Assembly (NCBI GenBank): GCA_003512525.1
Contig: DOQG01000041.1
Span: 8,402 to 18,886 of the forward strand
Direction of reading: 5' to 3'
DNA from: Oscillospiraceae bacterium
GTDB taxonomy: Bacteria; Bacillota; Clostridia; Oscillospirales; Ruminococcaceae
DNA length: 10,485 nt
Made by a program: the position numbers and the translations under genes. Positions 1-7,043 of this stretch are shown here, piece after piece. Positions within the stretch are counted from its first letter, which is position 1, and each line of letters starts with the position of its first letter. The notes beneath the pieces were generated by a model. It ran no database searches. It saw only the letters and a program-made list of their open reading frames with translations, and was not told the origin of the DNA.

Positions 1-134
1 GTCTCCCTCACACATAGTAGCAACGTTATCGCACAGAATAGCGAGCCCGAGAAGTGCTATCCTACAAACAGAACTATCGGTAGCTTGCTATCATTGTTAA
101 TTACTAAAACGGTATAATAGAAGTAAATTACATA
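1..134. other. left-edge segment without an identifiable gene
   Basis: No gene can be supported here. On the plus strand one frame is open from the first base to a TAA at 115-117 (38 codons), and on the minus strand one frame is open off the left edge, reading ...LLGLAILCDNVATMCEGD. Neither has a visible ribosome binding site or a family I recognise. A TATAAT lies at 113-118 on the plus strand without a convincing -35 box. The segment lies beyond the htrA terminator, so it probably belongs to a neighbouring unit cut by the window edge. Confidence 0.3.
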
Positions 135-179
135 AAAAAGTGAGCCGAGCGCACTATTTTGCGCTTCGACTCACTTTTT
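135..179 (-). terminator. rho-independent terminator of htrA
   Basis: A long, almost perfect inverted repeat: left arm 135-153 (AAAAAGTGAG...GCGCA) pairs with right arm 160-179, around a loop of about six bases, with one mismatch or wobble and one bulged base. Read on the minus strand it starts 34 bases after the htrA stop codon and ends in a run of T. The A-run on the other side makes it potentially active in both directions. Confidence 0.85.
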
Positions 180-212
180 CTTTTCCGGGTTGCCTCACAA
201 CCCTTTGTTATA

Positions 213-1772
213 TCAGTTAAGCTCAATCTCCGCAAGCTCTACACTGATCTTTTTTGTAGTATATCTGCCTGTTGCACTTGCTCTGTAAACAGTCAGCTCA
301 ACCGTATCGCCTATGTTAAGCTCTGCTATGATATTCTGGATATCTGTTACAGATGAAACCGCAGTGCCGTTTACCTTTGAGATTATATCGCCGACTTTAA
401 GATCGCTCTTTGCCACCGGCATATCCTTTGAGATATATGTTACATATACGCCTCCGCTTTCAAGACCCTGCATATATGCGCTGTATTCGCTTATCTCTTC
501 GCCGTTGATACCAAGACCGGGACGGTTGGTGACATATCCTTTAGTCATAAGGTCATTGATAACGGGTTTAGCCTCGTTAATTGTGATCGCAAAGCCAATG
601 TTATCGATAGAAGCCTGTGTGTTTGAAACCAGCTTGTAGTCGATTATTCCTACAACGTTTCCGTACATATCGAAAAGTCCGCCGCCGCTGTTACCGCTGT
701 TTATAGCCGCATCTATCTGTATTGTGCTTGTACCGTACGCACTGTTTGACGCAGAAGCTCTGCCAAGTCCCGAAACGATACCCTTTGTCAGTGAGTTAAG
801 CAGCTGCTTCGGGTTACCGAGTACGCAGATATCCTGACCTACTCTTACTGTGTCCGAATCGCCGAGTGTAGCATACTCAAACGGATCGTCACGGCTGATC
901 TTCAGAACCGCAAGGTCTGAATAAGTATCACTGCCGACAACGGTAGCCTCATATTCTTTTGTATTATCCGGGTTCTTGTAATCGGGAGCGACTACCGTCA
1001 TTTTATCCGCACCCTCAACAACGTGTTCGTTAGTGATGACATAGCCGTCCGATGTGAACACAACACCACTGCCGCTGCCGTATTTGACAGGCTCTGCATA
1101 ACCTGTCTGACGCTGATAGTTATATACGAGGACTACCGTGTTCTTTACCTTTTCATAAAGCTCCTCAGCATTCAGAAGCGTGCTGTTGGTGCTGTCGTTT
1201 ATCTTGCTTTCATCAAGCGGTGTGGCTGTAGCGGTATTTGATGTGTTGAGCGTTGTTGACGGAGCTGAAACAGTGCTATCCGTGCTGTCGGAGCTTTCGC
1301 TGTTTGTACCGTCTGAAGAAGCTTCCGATGATGTAACGGGGAAACCTCCTATAACGCCGATATTGTTTCCGAGTACTGTTCCTGCGAAGCCTGCACCGCC
1401 GCCCACTACAAGAGCAATAGCAATGATGCTTGCAACCAGAGCGCCCTTACTGCCGCTTTTCTTCTTCGGTGCTTTGCCGCCGTTCGGATCAATATGCACA
1501 TTGCCCTGACCGTTGTTCATACCGGTCTGTGCATTATTCATATCACCTGCATATCTGTAATATGAGCTGTATGCGTTTTGCTGTGCATTATATGAGTTGC
1601 TGTAAGAACTGCCGCTGTATCCGTTGCTTGCGCTGTTTGTCGTATCGCTTGTATATGCCCCGTTATTTGCGGAAGCGTTTGTTGTCTGCTGTACATTATC
1701 GGCAGTAGAGAAGTTCTGAACCTGCTCACTGTCGTTTGCATTCATATCCTTGCGTTCAAATCCGTCTGTCAT
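213..1772 (-). CDS. htrA: HtrA/DegP-like membrane-anchored serine protease with PDZ domain
   Basis: Trypsin-like envelope protease of the HtrA family, which degrades or processes misfolded exported proteins. The 519 residues divide into a cytoplasmic N-terminal region (1-107) rich in Asn, Ser, Gln and Tyr; one membrane helix (about 109-135) after the basic stretch KKKSGSK; a Ser/Thr/Asp linker (about 145-200); a protease domain (about 203-410); and one PDZ domain (about 415-515). The catalytic triad is visible: His250 in TNEHV, Asp286 in SDLAVL and Ser362 in GNSGG. The start is set by AAAGGA eight bases upstream; Met10 has its purine-rich stretch directly against it and is less likely. One PDZ domain and an N-terminal anchor match Gram-positive HtrA proteins, though the disordered cytoplasmic tail is long. 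It is monocistronic, with its own terminator. The family call is firm; substrates are unknown. Confidence 0.95.
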   Translation of the reverse strand: MTDGFERKDMNANDSEQVQNFSTADNVQQTTNASANNGAYTSDTTNSASNGYSGSSYSNSYNAQQNAYSSYYRYAGDMNNAQTGMNNGQGNVHIDPNGGKAPKKKSGSKGALVASIIAIALVVGGGAGFAGTVLGNNIGVIGGFPVTSSEASSDGTNSESSDSTDSTVSAPSTTLNTSNTATATPLDESKINDSTNSTLLNAEELYEKVKNTVVLVYNYQRQTGYAEPVKYGSGSGVVFTSDGYVITNEHVVEGADKMTVVAPDYKNPDNTKEYEATVVGSDTYSDLAVLKISRDDPFEYATLGDSDTVRVGQDICVLGNPKQLLNSLTKGIVSGLGRASASNSAYGTSTIQIDAAINSGNSGGGLFDMYGNVVGIIDYKLVSNTQASIDNIGFAITINEAKPVINDLMTKGYVTNRPGLGINGEEISEYSAYMQGLESGGVYVTYISKDMPVAKSDLKVGDIISKVNGTAVSSVTDIQNIIAELNIGDTVELTVYRASATGRYTTKKISVELAEIELN

Positions 1773-1824
1773 ATCTATCGTCCTTTCATGCCCTTAGGCT
1801 GTATTGCTTTTTGACTATGGCTAA

Positions 1825-1830
1825 AGTATA
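1825..1830 (-). promoter_or_regulatory. possible -10 box of the htrA promoter
   Basis: TATACT on the minus strand, 53 bases before the htrA start. No good TTGACA-like -35 hexamer is found 16-18 bases upstream, so the promoter may need an activator or use another sigma factor. The same hexamer is the -10 box of the better cmk promoter. Confidence 0.35.
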
Positions 1831-1869
1831 CCGTTCGTATGTGAAAAAGTTGTGATACAGCTTTGAAGT

Positions 1870-1898
1870 TTGACAGATAATTGCTTTAACGGTATTTT
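1870..1898 (+). promoter_or_regulatory. upstream promoter candidate for the 118-residue unknown gene
   Basis: A perfect TTGACA (1870-1875) is followed after 17 bases by TATTTT (1893-1898), a four-of-six match to TATAAT. It would give a leader of about 80 bases before the start at 1984. Confidence 0.45.
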
Positions 1899-1919
1899 TA
1901 TCACAAGTGAAAAAATATA

Positions 1920-1948
1920 TGGACACAGTGTTCGATATGTGATAGAAT
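1920..1948 (+). promoter_or_regulatory. downstream promoter candidate for the 118-residue unknown gene
   Basis: TGGACA (1920-1925), a spacer of exactly 17, and TAGAAT (1943-1948) preceded by TGA, which makes an extended -10 element. This is the better of two tandem candidates and puts transcription start about 30 bases before the ATG at 1984. Confidence 0.6.
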
Positions 1949-1983
1949 ATCAATATCAGAAAATATGTACCGGAGGGAGATAT

Positions 1984-2340
1984 ATGTTCTTTTTTAAAAA
2001 GAAAACGGAAAAAGCAGAAATGCCCGACACTCCGCTAAAACGAAAAGCAAAGGCTATGCCTATGACTAAAAAGGTGCAGTTCTGCTACATAAAGCCTGAT
2101 GAGCTTACAACGCTTTTAAACGGTGATTTAAGCTCGGTGCTGACGCTTGAACCCGTGAATTATTACGCCGAAAAAAACCGCTACTGGCTGTGCGTCTTTT
2201 ATTATACAGAGGACTACAGCGAGATAATTATGCGCTTTGAGCTGTACGAAAACGATAGAAAGACCACCGCTACCGATTATTATGAGATAAATAAGGAGCT
2301 GTATTCAAGGATACTGCTTAAGTTCGGGCAGAGGATATAA
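1984..2340 (+). CDS. hypothetical protein, 118 residues, family not recognised
   Basis: I do not recognise this protein. The start is ATG 1984 because a strong GGAGGG lies seven bases before it; the frame stays open upstream to 1870 but without a ribosome binding site and across both promoter candidates. The N-terminus (MFFFKKKTEKAE, then a second Lys/Arg cluster near residues 18-29) is basic and probably flexible. The rest (about 30-118) looks like a small soluble alpha/beta domain, rich in Tyr and charged residues, with alternating patterns such as YWLCVFYYTEDYSEIIMRFELYEND that suggest beta strands and a C-terminal helix. There is no signal peptide, membrane helix, metal motif or nucleotide-binding motif. 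The gene has its own promoters and terminator and is divergent from htrA, which does not in itself imply a link. Confidence 0.8.
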   Translation: MFFFKKKTEKAEMPDTPLKRKAKAMPMTKKVQFCYIKPDELTTLLNGDLSSVLTLEPVNYYAEKNRYWLCVFYYTEDYSEIIMRFELYENDRKTTATDYYEINKELYSRILLKFGQRI

Positions 2341-2383
2341 AAAAGCGGGTACGGATCGTTTGTGATCCGCACCCGCTTTTTTT
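2339..2383. terminator. bidirectional terminator between the unknown gene and yeiH
   Basis: Left arm AAAAGCGGGTACGGATC (2341-2357) pairs with GATCCGCACCCGCTTTT (2364-2380) around a six-base loop, with one A/C mismatch. A T-run follows on the plus strand, and an A-run precedes it, which gives a U-tract on the minus strand. It starts at the stop codon of the plus-strand gene and lies 21 bases past the stop of the minus-strand gene, so it can end both convergent transcripts. Confidence 0.88.
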
Positions 2384-2403
2384 ATATGTCTGTCGCCGAC
2401 AGC

Positions 2404-3489
2404 TCAAAGATTACTTCCGTAAATCCCCGTGATGCTCTGTATGCCGAGCGAAACCGCCGTGATCGCGACCCAACAGCAAAGCCCGAGAAGTATCGGCTTT
2501 CCGCCGTTTTTTACAAGCTTTACAATATTGGTGTTCAGCCCTATAGCGCCCATAGCCATTGCTATAAAGAATTTCGCAAGCCACTTTGCAAACGGCACAA
2601 GCTGCGATGAATAGAACAGCATTACACTGCTTTCGGGTAACAGTCCGAACACGGTTGTGATAAGCGATGCGCCGATAAAGAACAGTATAAACCACGGAAA
2701 TATCTTCTTTATTGAAAAATCCGCCTTACTGCCTCCGCTTTTCTTTGCTTTTGCCGTGCGGTACAGTGCAAGGATAAGGGTAATAGGTATGATCGCAAGC
2801 GTTCTTGTGAGCTTTACCGTTACTGCGGCCGATAGTATTCCGTTATAGCCGTAAATGCCCTCGGCAGTCGATGCCGCCGCAGTTACCGATGAGGTGTCGT
2901 TTACCGCTGTGCCCGCAAAGACAGCAAAGCCCTCTGTGCCAAGTCCTATAGCGTGTCCGAGCGTCGGGAATATAAGTGCGGCAAGCACATTGAACAGGAA
3001 TATTACCGATATGGAGCGCGCTACATCTTCATCGTCCGCTTCGATAACGGGCGCGGTAGCCGCAATAGCCGAACCGCCGCAGATAGATGAGCCTACTCCG
3101 ATAAGGCAGGCGGTTTTCGGATCGACCTTCATTATCTTCATCATTATAAATGCAACTATCAGCGATATTGAAATTGTACCGATTATGACAGGCAGACTTT
3201 TTGCACCTACCTTTGCTATAGTGCTCAGGTTCAGCGAAAATCCGAGTATGACCACCGCCCATTGCAATATCTTTTTTGAGGTGAATTTGATCCCGCCCGA
3301 CAGTGCCGAAAGACCGGCGAGCTTAGGGAATATAAGTGTAAGTATCATACCGAGAAGTATCGCTATCACAGGCGCACCGATAAGGTCGAACGAAAACCCG
3401 CCGATGTTTATTCCGCCCGCAAGCGTTGCGACAGCGGCCATAACCGCACACACCGCAATACCCGGTATTATTGATTTAAGCTTCTTCAT
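2404..3489 (-). CDS. YeiH-family membrane protein, putative sulfate exporter
   Basis: 361-residue polytopic membrane protein of the YeiH / UPF0324 family, annotated in databases as putative sulfate exporters; the substrate is not well established. Many hydrophobic helices span the whole length, starting after the short N-terminus MKKLKS. Family signatures are visible: the glycine- and serine-rich GVGSSICGGSAIAA (131-144) and FAGTAVNDTSSVTAA (191-205), both in likely membrane-embedded turns, and a Lys/Ser-rich cytoplasmic loop around 245-258. Length is usual for the family. GGAGAG lies about five bases before the ATG. The gap to ispH-rpsA upstream is only 75 bases and is mostly filled by a terminator hairpin, with no room for a promoter plus leader, so expression probably depends on read-through from the cmk operon. 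Confidence 0.88.
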   Translation of the reverse strand: MKKLKSIIPGIAVCAVMAAVATLAGGINIGGFSFDLIGAPVIAILLGMILTLIFPKLAGLSALSGGIKFTSKKILQWAVVILGFSLNLSTIAKVGAKSLPVIIGTISISLIVAFIMMKIMKVDPKTACLIGVGSSICGGSAIAATAPVIEADDEDVARSISVIFLFNVLAALIFPTLGHAIGLGTEGFAVFAGTAVNDTSSVTAAASTAEGIYGYNGILSAAVTVKLTRTLAIIPITLILALYRTAKAKKSGGSKADFSIKKIFPWFILFFIGASLITTVFGLLPESSVMLFYSSQLVPFAKWLAKFFIAMAMGAIGLNTNIVKLVKNGGKPILLGLCCWVAITAVSLGIQSITGIYGSNL

Positions 3490-3510
3490 TTTCTCTCCGT
3501 ATTGTAAACC

Positions 3511-3542
3511 GACATAAAATGAGCCATCGTCACCGATGGCTC
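3511..3542 (-). terminator. modest terminator hairpin after ispH-rpsA
   Basis: On the minus strand GAGCCATCG pairs with CGATGGCTC (3542-3534 with 3529-3521) around a GTGA loop, a GNRA-type tetraloop that makes a stable hairpin. The following tract ATTTTATGTC is short and interrupted, so termination may be partial. It starts 22 bases after the ispH-rpsA stop and stands 31 bases before the yeiH start. Confidence 0.65.
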
Positions 3543-3564
3543 TTAATATTTGCTCTTTTAACGA

Positions 3565-5544
3565 TTATTCAGCGTCGTTTTCAGCTGCTTCTTCCTCTTC
3601 CTCAGGCATTTCTTCCTTGAGTGCGCGGATCGAAAGGCTTACTCTGTTCTGCTCTTCGTTGATCTCGATTATCTTTACTTTAACCTCGTCACCGATAGAA
3701 AGAACCTGAGCTACATTGTTGATACGCTCTGTTGAGATCTGGCTGATGTGGATAAGACCGTCAACGCCGGGGATGATCTGTGCGAATGCACCGAAAGGAG
3801 TGATGCTTACGATAGTTACGTCAACAACATCGCCTTCGTGATATTCAGCAACAAACTTGTTCCAGGGGTTGTCCTCTTCCTTCTTGCAGCCGAGTGATAC
3901 TCTCTTCTTTTCGGGGTCAAAGCTCTTTACATATACATCGAGCTTGTCGCCGATCTTAACGATCTCTCTGGGGTGCTTGATTCTGTTCCATGTGAGCTCG
4001 CTTGAGTGGACCATACCGTCAACTCCGCCGAGGTCTACGAATACGCCGTAGCTTTCGATAGACTTAACCTCACCCGTGAACTTCTGACCTACCTCAACTG
4101 TTTCCCAGAACTTAGCCTTAGCAGCGTCATTAGCTTCCTTCTTAGCCTGACGGATAGAACCTACAACTCTGCCTCTTGCTTCTGTTACTTCGATAACCTT
4201 GAAAGGAACTGTCTTCTTGAGAAGCTCTTCAAGCTTGCCGTCCTTGGGAACACCCGTCTGTGAAGCGGGGATAAATACTCTTGTACCGTTGGAGATAATG
4301 ATAACGCCGCCCTTAACTACCGATGATACCTCACCTTCGAGCGTTTCATTTGCTTCCATAGCAGCGGCGAGCTTTTCTACGCCGAGCACACTGTCAACCT
4401 TCTTCTTAGAAAGTGTGACTGTACCTTCTGCATCGTTTACGGCTGTAACGATAGCTTCGATCTCATCGCCAACCTTAACAACATCTGAGGGATCTGCATT
4501 GGGATCCTGCGAGAGCTCGCTTGCAGGAATGTAGCCCGAGTGCTTTGTGCCTAAGTCTACAACAGCTTCGTTCTTGTTTACAGCTACTACTAAAGCCTTG
4601 ACCCTGTTCCCTATATATACTTTTTTGAAGGTCTTGTCAACCTCCGCCATGAAGTCGAATCCTTCTTCATTGTTGAGAATTTCGCTCATAATTCTATGAA
4701 CCTCCTTTATTATATAGGCAGGTGTCGAAGCTCCTGCCGTTATACCGACCGTACCGCCCTGCAAAGGGAGCAGTTCCGATACTGCGGCTTTATCAATATC
4801 ACTGCCGTCCTCCGTGAATATTACGGGGCAGTGTTTTTGACTTATCTGTGCAAGCTTTGCTGTGTTGCTGGAGTTTTTCCCTCCGACTGTCACCATAAGC
4901 ACCGAGCGTTCCGAAAGCTCTTCTGTACGGTGCTGACGTTCAGCCGTTGCACTACATATTGTATCAAAAATCGCGATATTTGTATAGTGTTTTTTTGCAA
5001 CTTTTTTGCAAGATTGCCATTTTGACGAATTAAACGTCGTCTGAGCTACTATAATTAGTGCACTTTGACGAGTAAAATCCTGTAAATTCAGCACTTTTTC
5101 AAGCTCGTCCGAGTCGCGAACTACCGTAACTTCATTCGGATCTTTACAGTGCCCGACTATTCCTATAACCTCAGGGTGGTCGGGGTCGCCCGCCACAATA
5201 ACATGACCTTCCGCTTTGGAAACTATATCGTGTATCTTTGCGACAAACGGACAGGTAGCGTCAATGCAGTTTATGCCCTTATCGTTGATATGATCTATAA
5301 CTGACTGCGCCACTCCGTGGGAGCGGATAATCAGCGTTTTACCGTCAGGCAGATCTTCGGGTGAATTTATCGGATATACACCGAGCCTTTCAAGCCTTGC
5401 TATCTCGCTTCCGTTGTGGATAAGCTCTCCGAGCGTACAGCAGCCGCCGTTTTCATCGGCAGTCTTTTCTGCTATCTGTACAGCTCTTTTGACACCGAAG
5501 CAGAAGCCCGCGCCCTTTGCGATCTCAATATTGTAACGGCTCAC
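3565..5544 (-). CDS. ispH-rpsA: IspH-RpsA fusion: HMBPP reductase joined to ribosomal protein S1
   Basis: Residues 1-285 are 4-hydroxy-3-methylbut-2-enyl diphosphate reductase, the 4Fe-4S enzyme for the last step of the MEP isoprenoid pathway (HMBPP to IPP and DMAPP). The cluster cysteines are Cys15 (GFCFGVKRA), Cys98 (DATCPF) and Cys197 (DTICSAT). Substrate residues also fit: His43 (IHN), His123 and Glu125 (HPEV), Thr169, Ser225/Asn227 and Ser273 (GASTP). Residues from about 302 to 643 are four S1 RNA-binding domains (about 302-377, 400-467, 485-554, 570-643) with an acidic Glu-rich tail, as in low-GC Gram-positive S1 proteins. This fusion is known in Clostridia. The start is GTG; its GTG shares bases with the plsC TGA (GTGA, four-base overlap), and GAGGA lies seven bases upstream, so the two are probably translationally coupled. 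Lysine codons shift sharply between the halves, and an internal ribosome binding site lies at the junction. Confidence 0.96.
   Translation of the reverse strand: MSRYNIEIAKGAGFCFGVKRAVQIAEKTADENGGCCTLGELIHNGSEIARLERLGVYPINSPEDLPDGKTLIIRSHGVAQSVIDHINDKGINCIDATCPFVAKIHDIVSKAEGHVIVAGDPDHPEVIGIVGHCKDPNEVTVVRDSDELEKVLNLQDFTRQSALIIVAQTTFNSSKWQSCKKVAKKHYTNIAIFDTICSATAERQHRTEELSERSVLMVTVGGKNSSNTAKLAQISQKHCPVIFTEDGSDIDKAAVSELLPLQGGTVGITAGASTPAYIIKEVHRIMSEILNNEEGFDFMAEVDKTFKKVYIGNRVKALVVAVNKNEAVVDLGTKHSGYIPASELSQDPNADPSDVVKVGDEIEAIVTAVNDAEGTVTLSKKKVDSVLGVEKLAAAMEANETLEGEVSSVVKGGVIIISNGTRVFIPASQTGVPKDGKLEELLKKTVPFKVIEVTEARGRVVGSIRQAKKEANDAAKAKFWETVEVGQKFTGEVKSIESYGVFVDLGGVDGMVHSSELTWNRIKHPREIVKIGDKLDVYVKSFDPEKKRVSLGCKKEEDNPWNKFVAEYHEGDVVDVTIVSITPFGAFAQIIPGVDGLIHISQISTERINNVAQVLSIGDEVKVKIIEINEEQNRVSLSIRALKEEMPEEEEEAAENDAE
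4687..4708 (-). promoter_or_regulatory. putative internal ribosome binding site and ATG for stand-alone S1
   Basis: Inside the fusion gene, on the minus strand, AAAGGAGGT (4708-4700) matches nine bases of the anti-Shine-Dalgarno region and is followed after ten bases by ATG (4689-4687), in frame as Met286. Translation from here would give a 374-residue protein with all four S1 domains. The site falls at the IspH/S1 boundary. Caution: AAG GAG GTT also encodes Lys-Glu-Val of the last IspH helix, so the match could partly reflect protein coding, and the spacing is somewhat long. Confidence 0.5.
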
Positions 5545-6212
5545 TTATTATCCTCATCGGACTGTTTTTCGACTTTAGGAACGTACTGCTTGGGCAGCGG
5601 ATCTCCGTATTCGCTCATACCGTCCATAAGCATCTTTATATTATCCATTATAAGGTTTGAAACCCGTCTGAGTTCGGTTCTGTCGTCACTGTTCAGTGCG
5701 ATATGCTCGGCGGGTATCATCTTGCCTACCGAGATCCATACTTTTCTGCGGAAGCCCTTTTTCCCGTACTTTATGCACATCGGAAGGACAGGAGCGTTTG
5801 TTTTGCCTGCGATGACTGCAATTCCTGATTTTGCTCTGCCGATATTGCCGTCCTTTGAACGTGTGCCTTCGGGGAATATTACGAAAGCCCTGTTCTTCTC
5901 AAGGTCGGCTATAGCGTGGTCAATGGCACTGCCGTCGCCTGCACCTCTTACAACGGGAAATGCTCCGCACTTTGTAATAAGCCACGCGAAGAATTTATTT
6001 TTCTCGAACAGCTCGATCTTCGCCATAAACGAAAAATGTGCCTTGTTCACAGCCGCAATAAGCGGAGGATCACCGTAATCCTGATGGTTGCAGGCGATTA
6101 TATAGCCGCCCTTTATGCCGTTCTTATACGGTCTGTTGTCACCGCCGATTACCTTGATCCTGTATTTTATGTGCATTGAAAGACATACTATCTTTCTGAA
6201 AAACTCATACAT
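5541..6212 (-). CDS. plsC: 1-acyl-sn-glycerol-3-phosphate acyltransferase
   Basis: Transfers an acyl chain to lysophosphatidic acid to form phosphatidic acid, at the inner face of the membrane, in phospholipid synthesis. Taking the ATG at 6212 gives 223 residues, a normal PlsC length. The acyltransferase motifs are clear: HX4D as NHQDYGD (His43, Asp48), and FPEGTRS (113-119, with catalytic-pocket Glu115); VVRG and VLPM blocks are also present. The N-terminus MYEFFRKIV is weakly hydrophobic and amphipathic, fitting peripheral membrane binding. The frame is open upstream to 6260, but that extension lies inside cmk and adds residues foreign to the family. The cmk stop and this start overlap as TAATG and the Shine-Dalgarno is weak (AAAAGG about 13 bases upstream), so translation probably relies on coupling to cmk. 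Confidence 0.94.
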   Translation of the reverse strand: MYEFFRKIVCLSMHIKYRIKVIGGDNRPYKNGIKGGYIIACNHQDYGDPPLIAAVNKAHFSFMAKIELFEKNKFFAWLITKCGAFPVVRGAGDGSAIDHAIADLEKNRAFVIFPEGTRSKDGNIGRAKSGIAVIAGKTNAPVLPMCIKYGKKGFRRKVWISVGKMIPAEHIALNSDDRTELRRVSNLIMDNIKMLMDGMSEYGDPLPKQYVPKVEKQSDEDNK

Positions 6213-6886
6213 TATCTGATGTCTGCCTTTTCTTTGATTATTCTGACAAGCAGGTCGCACGAGCCTTCAAAATCAAGCTCGGTCGTATCCGCAAGCACTG
6301 CGTCATCGGCTTGCTTCAGCGGTGCTATTTCTCTTGTCATATCGTTATGATCACGTTGCTTTAAATCTGTAAGCACATTTTCAAACGACACCGCCGTGCC
6401 CTTTGCAATAAGCTCGTCATAACGGCGCTTTGCCCGTACCTCTGCGTCTGCCGTAAGATATATCTTCACCGTTGCATTCGGAAGAACTACCGTTCCTATA
6501 TCTCTGCCGTCCATTATAACGTCACGGCTCTCTGCCATATCACGCTGGAACTGAAGAAGAAACGCTCTTACAGCCGGGACAGCAGAAACCTTGGAAGCCG
6601 CCATGCTTATCTCGGGTAAGCGTATCTCTTCCGAAACGTCATATCCGTTGAGATATATGTGCTGTGTGCCGTCCTTTATCTTAACATCAAGAGAAATATG
6701 CGAAAGTGCCGCGCTTACTCTCACAGGGTCGTCCATATCAACGCCGTTACGGTCGCAGAAAAGACCAATACAGCGATACATAGCACCGGTGTCAACGTAT
6801 ATAAAGCCTAAACGCTTTGCGCATTCTTTGGCAATGGAGCTTTTGCCCGCTCCTACAGGGCCGTCTATAGCTACTGTAATACTCAT
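6212..6886 (-). CDS. cmk: cytidylate kinase
   Basis: Phosphorylates CMP and dCMP with ATP, recycling nucleotides released in lipid and RNA turnover. The 224 residues match the family length. Visible motifs are the P-loop GPVGAGKS (9-16), DTGAMYR (32-38), VSEEIR in the CMP-binding insert, DGRDIGT (126-132), the lid-region RAKRRYDEL (151-159) and the C-terminal pattern RDHNDMTREIAPL (178-190) followed by ADDAVLADT. The start at 6886 is chosen because GGAGA lies nine bases upstream and the P-loop then sits close to the N-terminus, as in the family; the frame is open to 7000 but that would run through the promoter. First gene of the operon cmk-plsC-ispH-rpsA, an arrangement widespread in Clostridia. 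Confidence 0.96.
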   Translation of the reverse strand: MSITVAIDGPVGAGKSSIAKECAKRLGFIYVDTGAMYRCIGLFCDRNGVDMDDPVRVSAALSHISLDVKIKDGTQHIYLNGYDVSEEIRLPEISMAASKVSAVPAVRAFLLQFQRDMAESRDVIMDGRDIGTVVLPNATVKIYLTADAEVRAKRRYDELIAKGTAVSFENVLTDLKQRDHNDMTREIAPLKQADDAVLADTTELDFEGSCDLLVRIIKEKADIR

Positions 6887-6917
6887 ATTTGTTATTCTCC
6901 AATTTACATATACATTA

Positions 6918-6946
6918 AGTATACCATAAAGACAGCTCGAATGCAA
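6918..6946 (-). promoter_or_regulatory. promoter of the cmk-plsC-ispH-rpsA operon
   Basis: On the minus strand TTGCAT (6946-6941), a 17-base spacer, and TATACT (6923-6918). Transcription would begin about 25 bases before the cmk ATG, leaving room for GGAGA only, with no structured leader. It stands between the glycosyltransferase terminator and cmk. Confidence 0.65.
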
Positions 6947-7000
6947 CAGGGAAAATGTGAAAATTAAGCGAAATAAACGGCTTTTAAGACTGTAGAGCAA

Positions 7001-7040
7001 AGAAAATTCCCCGAAAAACCAAAATGCTTTTCGGGGAAAT
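7001..7040 (-). terminator. rho-independent terminator of the glycosyltransferase gene
   Basis: Inverted repeat TTCCCCGAAAA (7007-7017) and TTTTCGGGGAA (7028-7038) around a ten-base loop. Read on the minus strand it starts within about six bases of the glycosyltransferase stop codon and is followed by TTTTCTTT. It isolates this gene from the cmk operon downstream. Confidence 0.85.
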
Positions 7041-7043
7041 ATG

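Noticed and set aside
113..118. Plus-strand TATAAT as a promoter
   Set aside because: No -35 box at usable spacing, and a strong hairpin follows within 20 bases with only htrA antisense beyond.
2855..3517. 220-codon open frame on the plus strand opposite yeiH
   Set aside because: It is the antisense shadow of a gene with clear family motifs, with no ribosome binding site and a repetitive Ala/Pro/Thr composition.
5416..6078. 220-codon open frame on the plus strand across the plsC/ispH boundary
   Set aside because: It is antisense to two genes with complete catalytic motifs and has no start signals.
6887..7000. N-terminal extension of cmk by 38 codons
   Set aside because: It runs through the operon promoter; GGAGA and the P-loop position support the start at 6886.
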